Of a stretch of 64,000 nucleotides of DNA, positions 9,285-18,673 are shown piece by piece (the stretch's first letter is position 1; each line of letters begins with the position of its first letter). Under the pieces are notes generated by a model. That model saw only the letters and a program-made list of their open reading frames with translations, did no database searches and was not told the DNA's origin. The stretch is from the NCBI RefSeq assembly GCF_009707365.1, contig NZ_CP046122.1:2604001-2668000 (forward strand). Direction: 5' to 3'. The stretch is from Microlunatus sp. Gsoil 973. GTDB lineage: Bacteria; Actinomycetota; Actinomycetes; Propionibacteriales; Propionibacteriaceae. Position numbers and translations under genes: made by a program.

Positions 9285-11755
9285 TCAGACGGAGCCGAAG
9301 CGCTCCAGCGACCGCAGGGCCCGGCGAAGCTGGTCGACGTCCTCGGTCAGCACCCGGCGGATCACCGGTGAGGTGGTGTCGGCGGCGAGCACGGTTTCTG
9401 CTGCCGCCAGCACCTCAGGCTCGGTGACCGCAAGCGGGAAGCCCAGCGTCGGGACCTTGCCGAGCACCCAGCCGCTGCGGAATCCGGCGGTTGCCGCCAT
9501 GTCGGCGAAGAACGTCAGGGCGTACGGCCGGGTCAACTCCACCTGTTCGCGCGAGTCGCCGAACATCGCCTCCGCGGTCGCGTACAGCTCGTACGCCGAC
9601 AGCTCGGCCGGCTTGGTCAGCAACTCATAGGCACGTTGCTTCGCCTCGGCAGTCGGGAGCGCTGCCCGCGCCCGGGCCGCGTTGACCCGTGCTGCAGCGG
9701 ACTGGTCGGTCGCCAGGGTCTGGTCGATGACCTCCGGCCGGTCGGCGAGGAAGCAGATCCTGGTGACGATGGCCCAGGTCAGGTCGGGATCGAGCGCGAT
9801 GCCGGCCGGCAGGTTTCTGCCCCGCCTCCAGCCATCGAGCCGGTCGGGATCCGAGCCCGCAGCGATGGCGGTTCTGAAAGCGATCAGCTGACGGTCCGAA
9901 CCGGCGGGCGCGGTGTCCAGGATGCGCCCGGCGAGCGCCGACACCGCCGCCAACCGGTCGGCACGCTCGGCGATCGGGGCGTACGGACCGGCAAGGCTCC
10001 GGTGGGCAGCCTGCAGGATCACGTTGACGATCACGTCCTCCGGCTCGTCCGCCAGTTGCCCGCTGATCATGGCCAACGCTTCCTGCGGATCGAGTTCGGC
10101 GTCGCGGACCTGGTCCCGGACGCTGTTCCACACGACGACCCGGCTGCCCGGCTCGGTGATCCTGCTGACCAGCGATGCGAGCTGCTGCCAGTCGGTCGGG
10201 TCGAAGCGCACCTTGGCCCAGGTCTCGTCGTAGGCGTCGGGAATGACCGCGACCGCGCCGGCCGGACGCTGGTAGGACACCGGATCGGAGGTGAGGACGA
10301 CCGACTGCTCCGCCACCAGCGCTCCGTCGGGCGTCACCCCGGCCGGCCGGACGGTGTGAGTGCGATCGGCCGGACGGTCGGCCGGCGGCGTGCGGACCAG
10401 TTCACCGCCGACCAGCCGCAGGGTGTCGACGCCGGCGGTCAGCAGCCACTGCTTGGTCCAATCCTCAAGGTTCGCGCCGCCGCCGCCGACCAGGACGCCA
10501 CCAGTTCGGCGAAATCGGCGTTGCCGAAGGCGTACCGGTCGAAGTGCCGGCGCAGCCCGGCCAGGAACACGTCGTCGCCGAGGTAGGCCGCGAGTTGCCG
10601 AAGGGCCGCCGCACCCTTGGCGTAGGAGATTCCGTCGAAGTTCTGCAGGGCGGTCTGGGCGTCCTCGGCCCCATTGCCCGCGATGGGGTGGGTGGCAGCG
10701 GACTGGTCGACGACGTAGCCCCAGGCCTTGCGGGAGATCCCGAACTCGGTCCACAACGGGTAGGCGGTGGCCTCGGTGCAGCAGCGATGAGCCATGTACT
10801 CGGCGAAGGATTCGTTCAGCCACAGGTCGTCCCACCAAGCCATGGTGACCAGGTCGCCGAACCACTGGTGGGCCATCTCGTGGGCGATCACACCGGCCCG
10901 GCCGGCCCGCTCCGACCGGGTGGCCCGGGAACGGTAGATGAAGGAGTCCCGGAAGGTGACGCAGCCCGGATTCTCCATCGCACCGGCGTTGAAGTCCGGC
11001 ACGAAGGCCTGGTGGTATTCGCCGAACGGGTACCGCACGCCGAAGGTGCGGTGGTAGTAGTCGAAGGCCTGTTCGGTCACCCGGAAGATGTCCTCCGCCT
11101 CGCGTCGCAGGGCGTCGCCCAGGCTGGCACGGACGTGGATGCCGAGCGGAATGCCGTCGTGTTCGGTGTAGAGCGAGGCGTACGGGCCGGCGATCAGGGT
11201 GACGAAGTAGGTGGACAACGGCTGCAGCGGGGTGATCGTCCACTGGCCCGGCGCCGTTTGTTCGGCCGGGCCGTTGCCGTGGACCGTCCAGTCCTCTGGT
11301 GCGGAGATGCGGAACGTGTAGCGGGACTTGAGATCGGGTTGATCGAAACACGCGAACCAGCGCGGCCCGGCGTCCAGGAAGCTCATCGCGTACAGGTAGG
11401 CCTTGTCATCGGCAGGGTCGACGTGCCGGTGCAGGCCCTCGCCGTCGTTGGAGTAGGCCATCACGGCGTCGACCACGACGGTGTTGTCGGCGGCCAGGTC
11501 GGTGAGCGGGATCCGCTCGTCCTGCCAACTCGACGGATCGAGTTCGCGACCGTTGAGCCGTGCCGCGTTGAGCCGCACACCCTTGAAATCAAGGAAGGTC
11601 TGTGCGCCGGGACGGGCATCGAAGCGGATCGTCGTCACCGACCCGAATTCCCGCTCGCTCCTGCTCTGCCGGGTCAGATCAAGGACCACGTCGGTGTCGC
11701 GGACGGTGATGAGTTCGGCACGCTGTTGCGCCTCGACGCGGGTCAGACTCGGCAT
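9285..11755 (-). CDS. pepN: Aminopeptidase N (M1), split by a frameshift
   Basis: Zinc metallo-aminopeptidase of about 823 aa when the two frames are joined, close to actinobacterial PepN. The N-terminal frame has the substrate-anchoring GAMEN (near residue 258), the zinc motif HEMAHQWFGDLVT and the third zinc ligand in NESFAEY. The C-terminal frame resumes at GGANLEDWTKQWL and covers the ERAP1-like C-terminal domain to 9285. The frames meet in a GCC run at 10474-10488; a single missing base restores one ORF. The ATG at 11755 is 20 bp from the divergent GNAT. It degrades peptides, which fits the peptide uptake operon just downstream. Confidence 0.9.
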
Positions 11756-11775
11756 GCGGTGACCCTAACGCAAGA

Positions 11776-12981
11776 ATGCTGATCATGGACTTCGAGATCC
11801 GCACCCCGACCCAGGACGAGGCGGAGCGCTTCTGGCGCCTCGGCCACGAGGCCTTCGGCTTCCCACCCACGCCGTCCGAGCCCGGCAGTATCGACCGGCC
11901 CGGCGCGATTCCGGTGGTCGCCATGGACGGAGAGACGATGGCCGGACGGATGGTCGATCGGGATTACGACTGCTGGTTCGGCGGCAAACTGGTGCCGACA
12001 TCGGGCATCGGCGGCGTGACGGTGGCGATGGAGTACCGCGGCCAGGGGCTGCTGGCCCCGCTGTTCACCGAGTTGTTCCGTATCGCCAAGAACCGCGGGG
12101 CGGTCATCTCCGCGCTCTACCCGTCGTCGGTGGGGATCTATCGGCGGTTGGGTTACGAGGTGATCTGCACTTCCGACCCGGCACGTTTCCCGATCTCCGC
12201 GCTGGCCCGGATCACTGCGCCCGAAGGGGTTCGGACCCGCCGCGCAACGGCAGCGGACGGACCGGCGATCCGGGAGGCGTACGACGTGTGGGCTGCGGCC
12301 AACAATGGACCCCTCAGTCGTCGGGGAGCCTCCTTCCCGGTCGACGACGAGGAGTTGATCAAGAGCTTCACCGGTATCACCGTCGCCGAACGGGACGGAA
12401 CGATCATCGGTTATACGAGCTGGAACCGCGGACCGTCTTTCGGACCGGACGGCGAGCTGCAGGTCTTCGATCTGATCGCCGCCGAACGGGACGGCTACCG
12501 GGCCCTGCTGGCGGCGCTGGGGTCGTACGCCAGCATCGTCGGCTGGATCAAGATCGAGAACGCCTCCGGTCTTGATCTCGTGCTCCAGCTCTTCCCGACC
12601 TCGGAGTGGCAGGTTCTTGACTCACAACCGTATATGCTCAAGATCATCGATGTCGTGGGTGCCCTGCAGGCGCGCGGCTATCCGACCGTGATCAGTACGA
12701 CCGTGGAGTTCGGGGTCGCCGGGGATCCGATCACCGGCACCGATGGGCACTACCGGTTGGAGCTGTCGGCCGGCGTTGCGCGGTGCAGCAGACTGGGTGA
12801 TCTTCGCGCAGACAGCCCGGTACCGGTGTTCACGCCCAACGGGCTGGCGATCGCGTATGCAGGGGCACAGTCGGCGGCCGGCATCCGGACCGTCGGCGGA
12901 CTGTCGGGCTCGGCCGATCACGACGACACCCTCGGCGCGATCTTCGGTGGCCGTCCGGCGCGGATCCGTGATCATTACTGA
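11776..12981 (+). CDS. Eis-type GNAT acetyltransferase
   Basis: 401 aa (398 from the second ATG at 11785). Layout is that of the Eis family: an N-terminal GNAT with the acetyl-CoA loop GQGLLAPLF near residue 91 and SSVGIYRRLGYE, a second GNAT-like domain, and a C-terminal sterol-carrier-like domain. The chain ends in DHY rather than the terminal Phe-Phe of classical Eis. Eis enzymes acetylate amines of aminoglycosides or proteins; the substrate here is unknown. A second Eis-type paralogue lies at 17350-18597. Confidence 0.8.
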   Translation: MLIMDFEIRTPTQDEAERFWRLGHEAFGFPPTPSEPGSIDRPGAIPVVAMDGETMAGRMVDRDYDCWFGGKLVPTSGIGGVTVAMEYRGQGLLAPLFTELFRIAKNRGAVISALYPSSVGIYRRLGYEVICTSDPARFPISALARITAPEGVRTRRATAADGPAIREAYDVWAAANNGPLSRRGASFPVDDEELIKSFTGITVAERDGTIIGYTSWNRGPSFGPDGELQVFDLIAAERDGYRALLAALGSYASIVGWIKIENASGLDLVLQLFPTSEWQVLDSQPYMLKIIDVVGALQARGYPTVISTTVEFGVAGDPITGTDGHYRLELSAGVARCSRLGDLRADSPVPVFTPNGLAIAYAGAQSAAGIRTVGGLSGSADHDDTLGAIFGGRPARIRDHY

Positions 12982-12986
12982 CCGGC

Positions 12987-13152
12987 CTGCTCGTTCCCGC
13001 ACCAACTGCCCGTTCCCGCACCAACTGCTCGTTCCCGCGACAGCAACTCGATTGCGCACCGGCTGAAGCTGGTGCGCCGTCGAGTAACTGGTGCGTCACC
13101 GAGCAACTGGTGCGCAGTCGAGTGACTAGCGCATCGTCGAAGACCTGGTACG
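12987..13152. repeat. Inverted 19-bp repeat array, locus 1
   Basis: Three tandem 19-bp units (12987-13005, 13006-13024, 13025-13043; first unit CTGCTCGTTCCCGCACCAA) lead into an imperfect palindrome with arms 13054-13060 and 13071-13077. Four 19-bp units in the opposite orientation follow (13077-13095, 13096-13114, 13115-13133, 13134-13152; second unit TCACCGAGCAACTGGTGCG). Nineteen is not a multiple of three and the reading frames are unrelated to known proteins, so it is non-coding. It fills most of the gap after the Eis-type gene. The same architecture recurs at 29.4-30.1 kb and 54.9-55.2 kb. Confidence 0.85.
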
Positions 13153-13272
13153 TCGCCGTTTCCGACGGTGAACTTGGGCGCCCCTTTGCACTCCGCAGTG
13201 GATGTGCTTAACTTCGCGGAGGAATTTCATAACGGTTTGGTGTCGACGAGAGACGTTGGGGGTGGGGGTCGC

Positions 13273-14343
13273 GTGGCGAGTCGAATGCGGGAGTGGATCG
13301 CTCCCGTTGTGCTACCGGCCACCCTGATCGCAGCCATCGGCACCGGGGTCACAGTCGCCGTCTGGCCGGGCCGCACCGCACCTGCCGCAGATTCGGAGGT
13401 CGTCACGCGTACGGCGCCGGGTTCGACAATTCCCGGACGGACTCCCGAGACGACCGTTACTGGACCTCGCCACGCCGACCCGCACCTCGCGCCGAAGCAC
13501 ACCACACCGGAGCGGACCGCGCCGAAGAGCACGTCGCACGGGGCCTCAGCATCGACGACCCGCTCCACGGGCACCCCGGGTACCAGCGCCGCGGACAGGA
13601 GAAGGCTGCTCACCAACGGTTCCGACCCGGTCAGCCGGAGCGCTCGCCGGCCCGCGCTCACCGACCCGGCGACGGCGCCGCCCAAGCCATCGAAGTCGCA
13701 CCGAGGGAAGGCCGCGCGCTCGCGTTCGAAACAGGAGCAGTCGTCACCAGCGAGGTCGCCGGGCCGTACGGCGCGACCGGTCCTCACCGATCCGGCCCGC
13801 AACAAGCCGAAGCCGACGACCGTCCAGCCCGTACCCAGCAAGCCCGCCACCATCAAGCCCGACAACGACACGACCATCGGCAACGGGCCATCACCAGCAG
13901 TCAAGCCGCCGAGCGGCGTGGCGAGCCCCAGGCCGACTCCGAGCATCACGCGGCCGAGCATCACCCAGCCGAGCATCGCGACTCCGAGCATCACGAAGCC
14001 AAGCAGCTCGAAGCCAAGTAACTCGAAGCCAAGCAACACGGTGCCTGCTGGCCCGGGCACGACGGCAAGGGTGCACGACCCCGACCCAGCAGGCCCAGCT
14101 TCCCCTGCCCCGGATCCACAGGCTCCCGGGTCGGACGGTCGTGGTTGGCACGTGAAGATCATCGACCGGGGCAACCATGGGGTTCACGTGTATCCCCACC
14201 ACCGGTCGTCGTGGGTAGGGGTTTCCCCACGCGAGCGTCCCGGGAAGTGGCTTCGGACGAACGATGCCAAGCGACCCTGCTGGACCGCGAAGGTCGCCGA
14301 CTCGCGAAGCAACCGCTGGTCGGATCGAACCCTCCTCGACTAG
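13273..14343 (+). CDS. Membrane-anchored Pro/Ser/Thr-rich hypothetical protein
   Basis: 356 aa from the GTG at 13273; a longer in-frame start (ATG/GTG-type at 13168) adds 35 residues without membrane character. A signal-anchor helix occupies residues 10-30 (VVLPATLIAAIGTGVTVAV). The middle is low complexity, rich in Pro, Ser, Thr and Lys, with TDPA-type repeats and a run of PSIT/PSNSK units near residues 245-280. The last 70 residues (from GRGWHVKIID) are more complex, with several Trp and His. It probably spans the wall as a stalk with a small C-terminal domain. No family recognised. Confidence 0.6.
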   Translation: MASRMREWIAPVVLPATLIAAIGTGVTVAVWPGRTAPAADSEVVTRTAPGSTIPGRTPETTVTGPRHADPHLAPKHTTPERTAPKSTSHGASASTTRSTGTPGTSAADRRRLLTNGSDPVSRSARRPALTDPATAPPKPSKSHRGKAARSRSKQEQSSPARSPGRTARPVLTDPARNKPKPTTVQPVPSKPATIKPDNDTTIGNGPSPAVKPPSGVASPRPTPSITRPSITQPSIATPSITKPSSSKPSNSKPSNTVPAGPGTTARVHDPDPAGPASPAPDPQAPGSDGRGWHVKIIDRGNHGVHVYPHHRSSWVGVSPRERPGKWLRTNDAKRPCWTAKVADSRSNRWSDRTLLD

Positions 14344-14377
14344 CCCGACCGTCCTCCCCGCCCGTCCTTTCCTGCCG

Positions 14378-15790
14378 TCATCGGTGACTTCTGGCCTCCT
14401 GCGCTGACGCCTGCGCTGCATGCAGGGCTACCACCGGATCGGTGCCGTCTCTGACCGCCTGCCGGATCGCCACGGCAAGGAATCCCCTGCAGTCATCGAC
14501 CCAGGTGACCGGCGGCAACGGCGTCGCGATGTTGAGCTGCTCGGTCGCGCCGACGACGAAAGGTTCCTTCTCGGCGTTGGTCTTGTAGTCAGCCCGCTGG
14601 GTGGCCTGTTGGCACACCGGCAGATAGCCGGTCCGCGCCGACAAGTAGGCCTGCTGTTCCGGCTGGGTGAGGAACTGCATGTACTTCCAGGCAGCGGCCC
14701 TCTGCTCGTGGTCGGCGGCCGCGAACAGTGCGAGGTTGGAGCCGGCCAGCCGGTTCGCCCTGCCGCTCGGCCCGGTCGGCAGCGGCGCGACGCCGAGGGT
14801 GAACCTCCCGCCGATGGTCGCGCGGGTGTCGGAATACTCCTCCACGCCGGAGATGTCGAAGACGCCGGTCTGGTCGGCCAGAGCGCTACGACCCGGATGG
14901 TTGCTGCCGAGTGCCAGGGCTCCCGCCCGCTTCAGGTCGACCAGATAGTGCAGAGCCTTGGTCACCGGCGGTTCGGTGAACTGCGGCGAACCATCGGCGG
15001 AGAAAACGGGGGTGCCGTAGCCCTGCGCAATGATCTCCAGCAGCGTCGTGCCATCGGCAGGTGCCGCAGCGTTGCCCGGATCGATCGTCAGTGCGACCAC
15101 CTTTCTCCCGGTCGACGTACCCCTGGCCGACCTGCCCTGGGAAACCGAGCGGGCGACCTTGGCGAAGTCGTCCCAGCTCGTCGGCGGTTTTCCGATCAGG
15201 TCGGCGTTGTAGTACAGGACGTCGACCGACTTGGTGAACGGCCACATCCAGGCGTTGCCGTCGGGGAGCTGGAGATCGGCCTTGACGCCGTCATAGAAGT
15301 CCTCGTACTGCTGGGCATCGGCGATGTAGGAGTCCAGCGGCACGATCGCTTCGGCCTTGACGTAGCCGGCCGCCCAGTGCTCGGCGACCTCCGCGATGGT
15401 CGGCGGACGGCCTTCCGCCAGCTGCACGTTGATCCTGCGCCGCAGGGTCTGCTGGTCGGATTGTTCCCTGAGTTCGACGACGATGTTGGGATTTGCCCGC
15501 ATGAAGTCCTCGGTCAGCTTCGCCAGCGCGGCTCGCTGGGGACCCGACGACATCGCCTCGAGGAAACTGATCGTGATCTTTGAGCCGGCAGCGCCGGCCG
15601 TGGCTGCAGCTGAGCTGGACGGCTCACTGGTCCGGGTCGGCCCGCCGGTCCGGGTCGACCCACCCCTGCGGGTCGGCCCACCGCTGCGGGTCGGCACCGA
15701 ACCGCAACCGCTCAAGCCGACCGCACCGGCGAGGAGGCTGAGACCACCGACCAACAGATGGCGGCGGGTCGAGGTGATGGGGGCAGACAT
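14378..15790 (-). CDS. Sugar-binding lipoprotein of ABC transporter (orphan)
   Basis: 470 aa SBP_bac_1-type extracellular protein. The signal peptide contains a TRRHLLVGG start and the lipobox LSGCGS (Cys at residue 29). A degenerate TRxGGPTR repeat and a Ser/Ala linker (residues 33-65) follow before the mature fold (ISFLEAMSSGPQRAALAKL). The start at 15790 gives a normal signal peptide; an in-frame ATG at 15820 is possible. No permease or ATPase adjoins it. The divergent neighbour is an alpha-L-fucosidase, so binding of a fucosylated sugar is a reasonable guess, not shown by sequence. Confidence 0.85.
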   Translation of the reverse strand: MSAPITSTRRHLLVGGLSLLAGAVGLSGCGSVPTRSGGPTRRGGSTRTGGPTRTSEPSSSAAATAGAAGSKITISFLEAMSSGPQRAALAKLTEDFMRANPNIVVELREQSDQQTLRRRINVQLAEGRPPTIAEVAEHWAAGYVKAEAIVPLDSYIADAQQYEDFYDGVKADLQLPDGNAWMWPFTKSVDVLYYNADLIGKPPTSWDDFAKVARSVSQGRSARGTSTGRKVVALTIDPGNAAAPADGTTLLEIIAQGYGTPVFSADGSPQFTEPPVTKALHYLVDLKRAGALALGSNHPGRSALADQTGVFDISGVEEYSDTRATIGGRFTLGVAPLPTGPSGRANRLAGSNLALFAAADHEQRAAAWKYMQFLTQPEQQAYLSARTGYLPVCQQATQRADYKTNAEKEPFVVGATEQLNIATPLPPVTWVDDCRGFLAVAIRQAVRDGTDPVVALHAAQASAQEARSHR

Positions 15791-15972
15791 CGCAGAAGTT
15801 GCCTTTCGAACCCGATTCATGCCACGGGCGGTCAGTGAGTCTGGCGAACGTGAAGGAGCACATCGTCGGTGACATGATCACTCACCGTTCCTGGCACCGG
15901 CAGCAGCAACACGTCGTGCTGCTGGGTGGTCACTGAGAATCACTGATTGATCCGATGACCACGCGGAGTCGA

Positions 15973-15985
15973 GTTGGTGACCAAC
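15973..15985. promoter_or_regulatory. Perfect palindrome between sugar-binding protein and fucosidase
   Basis: GTTGGTGACCAAC is a perfect 6+1+6 inverted repeat in the divergent intergenic region, about 50 bp before the fucosidase ATG. The TGGT...ACCA half-sites resemble FadR-type GntR operators, and a GntR regulator lies at 59 kb. A second inverted repeat (arms 15901-15908 and 15917-15924, CAGCAGCA/TGCTGCTG) is nearer the binding-protein gene. Regulatory function is inferred from position and symmetry only. Confidence 0.45.
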
Positions 15986-16035
15986 CGTGGGATTGGCCAT
16001 TGACTCCCGGATACATCCGATGATTTGCTGGGACC

Positions 16036-17307
16036 ATGAACCCTGAGCACGCCTGGTTCACCCACGATCGGTTCGGGATGTTTGTGCACTGGGGCTTGTA
16101 CGCCCTTCCCGCCCGGCACGAATGGGTGATGAACCGCGAACGCATCCACACCGAGGACTACGAGAAGTACTTCGACTATTTCGAGGCCGACCTTTATGAC
16201 CCGCGTGCCTGGGCGCAGGCGGCGAAGGACGCCGGCATGAAGTACGTGGTGCTGACCACCAAACACCACGAGGGCTTCGCCATGTGGGACTCGGCGCTGA
16301 CGGACTACAAGGTGACCAAGACGCCGCACGGCCGGGACGTCGTCGCCGCGTACGTCGAGGCGCTGAGGGAGGCCGACCTCAAGGTCGGTCTCTACCACTC
16401 GTTGATCGACTGGCACCATCCCGACTACACGGTGGATCCGGTGCACCCGCGACGCGACGACGACAACGCCGCGGCTCTCAATGAGGGCCGGGACATGAAC
16501 CGCTACCGGGAATACCTGCACGGGCAGGTCCGCGAGTTGCTCTCCAACTACGGTCAGATCGACTACATCTTCTACGACTTCTCCTTCCCCGGCCGAGCAG
16601 CCAACGGACTGCAGGGCAAGGGCAAGGACGACTGGAACTCACCGGAGTTGATCAAGCTCACTCGGGAGCTGCAGCCCAACATCATCGTCAACGACCGGCT
16701 GGACATTCCGGGCGACCTGGTCACTCCCGAGCAGTATCAGCCGTCCGGCCCGATGACCCGCGACGGCCAACCGGTGATCTGGGAAGCCTGCCAGACGCTC
16801 AACGGCAGTTGGGGTTACGACAGGGACAACCACGACTACAAGTCGGTCGAGATGTTGATCAAGATGTTGGTCGACGGTGTCAGCAAGGACGGCAACCTGC
16901 TGTTGAACGTCGGGCCGACCGGCCGCGGCAACTTCGACCCACGCGCGATCGCGTCCCTGGCGGGGATCGGCGAGTGGACGAAGTTGCACGGCCGGTCGAT
17001 CTATGGCGCCGGAGCCAGCGAGTTCACTCCCCCACCGGACACTCGCTACACCCAGAACGGCAAGCGGCTCTACCTGCACCTGTTCTCCTGGCCGATGCGA
17101 CATGTGCACCTCGCCGGGTTGGCCGGCAAGGTCGCGTACGCCCAGCTGCTCAACGACGCCTCGGAGATCCGGTACACCGAGACCGATCCCAGCCAGACAG
17201 CGCAGAACACCACTCCGGGCGGGCAGCCACCCGGCACGCTCACGCTCGATCTGCCGATCCAGTCGCCGGATGTCGCTGTGCCGGTGGTGGAGATCTTCCT
17301 CAAGTAA
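16036..17307 (+). CDS. Alpha-L-fucosidase (GH29)
   Basis: 423 aa retaining glycosidase that removes terminal alpha-L-fucose. GH29 hallmarks are the N-terminal WFTHDRFGMFVHWGLYALP, the KYVVLTTKHHEGFAMWDS block and a YIFYDFSFPG segment that should carry the nucleophile Asp, followed by a C-terminal beta domain. There is no signal peptide, so the enzyme is probably cytosolic and acts on imported oligosaccharides. It is divergent from an orphan sugar-binding lipoprotein. An incomplete L-fucose oxidation operon sits 38 kb away, which would use the released fucose. Confidence 0.9.
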   Translation: MNPEHAWFTHDRFGMFVHWGLYALPARHEWVMNRERIHTEDYEKYFDYFEADLYDPRAWAQAAKDAGMKYVVLTTKHHEGFAMWDSALTDYKVTKTPHGRDVVAAYVEALREADLKVGLYHSLIDWHHPDYTVDPVHPRRDDDNAAALNEGRDMNRYREYLHGQVRELLSNYGQIDYIFYDFSFPGRAANGLQGKGKDDWNSPELIKLTRELQPNIIVNDRLDIPGDLVTPEQYQPSGPMTRDGQPVIWEACQTLNGSWGYDRDNHDYKSVEMLIKMLVDGVSKDGNLLLNVGPTGRGNFDPRAIASLAGIGEWTKLHGRSIYGAGASEFTPPPDTRYTQNGKRLYLHLFSWPMRHVHLAGLAGKVAYAQLLNDASEIRYTETDPSQTAQNTTPGGQPPGTLTLDLPIQSPDVAVPVVEIFLK

Positions 17308-17349
17308 GCGGTTGGCGTCGCGGGTGCTGATCATGGTTGACTCCCGACC

Positions 17350-18597
17350 ATGAGTCAGCACCCGACGCCGCCCCATCACGCCGAACTGACCCTGGAGACG
17401 GTCGTCTCCGACCAGATCGAGTCCTTCGAACGCGCCGTCACGTTGGGTTTCCATTCCGACTACCACGGTGACGAGTGGGAGCACGACCGCAAGGCCTACC
17501 AGGAGGGCCGTTGGTTCGGCTTCCGCTCCGGCGACCGATGGGTGTCCTCCGCGCTGTCCTCGAGCCGGCGGATGGTCGTCCCCGGTGGGACTGTCGACGT
17601 CGCGGCGGTCACCGCCGTGACGGTGGCGCCGGGATTCCGACGCCGGGGCCTGTTGACCCAGATGATGCGGCACCAGTTGACCACGATCAGCGAACCGGTC
17701 GCGCTGTTGTTCGCAACGGAGTCGTTGATCTACGGCCGCTTCGGCTACGGCGGCGTCACCAGACAGTTGCGACTCTCCGGCAGGACGCGGGAACTGCAGT
17801 TCCTGCCCGAAGTCGATCTTGGTGACGGGTCGGTGGACGAGGTCTCCGTCGACCAGTACAGGATGCTGGTTCCTGGGTTGCGGTCGTCGTTCCTGCCGGA
17901 TCGTCCCGCCCATCTCGAGCGTGACGACATCTGGTGGGAGTCGGTGCTCGCCGACCCGGAGCGCTGGCGGGACGGCGCGAGCTCACGACGGTTCGCGGTA
18001 CATTTCGCCGTCGACGGTACGGCGGACGGGTTCGCGGCCTTCCGGACGAAGCGGCAGAGCTCGATCGTTGATCATGGTCGAGAGGTGCAGGTCGAGGAAC
18101 TCGACGCCGGCAATTCCCAGGCTTACGCCGCACTGTGGCGCTGGCTGCTCGATCTGGACCTGGTCCGCGCCGTCAGCCGGCCCAACGCGCCGGTCGACGA
18201 GCCGCTGCATCAACTGCTCGCCGACCAGCGGATGATCAAGACCGAGCTGACCGACGCAGCCTACGCGCGGATCGTCGACGTGCCGGCCGCACTCCAGGCC
18301 AGGACGTACTCCGATGATCTTGATCTGGTGATCCAGATCGTGGATCGCTTCCTGCCCGACGCCGGCGGTCGCTTCCGGATACAGGCCGGCGTCGACGGGG
18401 CGACCGTCGCCCGGACCGATGACGCTCCAGACCTCACGCTGAGCGCACGACAGTTGGCCGCGGGTTATCTCGGCGGCACCCCGTTCAGCGCCTTCGCCCG
18501 GGCCGGCCTCGTCGAGGAGCACACCCCCGGAGCCGTCCGAGCGGCCACGTCGGCCTTCCGCAGTGACCGCGCACCATTCTGTCCGGATTTCTTCTGA
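17350..18597 (+). CDS. Eis-type GNAT acetyltransferase (second copy)
   Basis: 415 aa. The N-terminal GNAT domain has the acetyl-CoA loop RRRGLLTQMMRH near residue 98 and LIYGRFGYGGVT; the central acetyltransferase-like and C-terminal sterol-carrier-like domains follow. It ends in PFCPDFF: a free C-terminal Phe acts in catalysis in Eis proteins, so this copy looks more canonical than the one at 11776. It starts 42 bp after the fucosidase stop and may be co-transcribed. Substrate unknown. Confidence 0.82.
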   Translation: MSQHPTPPHHAELTLETVVSDQIESFERAVTLGFHSDYHGDEWEHDRKAYQEGRWFGFRSGDRWVSSALSSSRRMVVPGGTVDVAAVTAVTVAPGFRRRGLLTQMMRHQLTTISEPVALLFATESLIYGRFGYGGVTRQLRLSGRTRELQFLPEVDLGDGSVDEVSVDQYRMLVPGLRSSFLPDRPAHLERDDIWWESVLADPERWRDGASSRRFAVHFAVDGTADGFAAFRTKRQSSIVDHGREVQVEELDAGNSQAYAALWRWLLDLDLVRAVSRPNAPVDEPLHQLLADQRMIKTELTDAAYARIVDVPAALQARTYSDDLDLVIQIVDRFLPDAGGRFRIQAGVDGATVARTDDAPDLTLSARQLAAGYLGGTPFSAFARAGLVEEHTPGAVRAATSAFRSDRAPFCPDFF

Positions 18598-18673
18598 GCG
18601 ATCAGCTGGGCGGTTACGGCACCGCCTTCCCCGGGTAGCGTGAGCCAGGTATCCACCCACTGAAGGGGAACAG

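Noticed and set aside
10474-10488. Programmed ribosomal frameshifting in pepN and the other broken genes
   Set aside because: No conserved slippery heptamer plus downstream structure is shared, the shifts sit at different places in unrelated genes, and such genes are not known to use recoding. Sequencing error is simpler.
13227-14174. Minus-strand ORF with repeated LLGFELLGF-type hydrophobic motifs
   Set aside because: It is the complement of the PSIT/PSNSK-coding repeat of the plus-strand surface protein; the plus-strand reading has a start, a membrane anchor and normal GC3.
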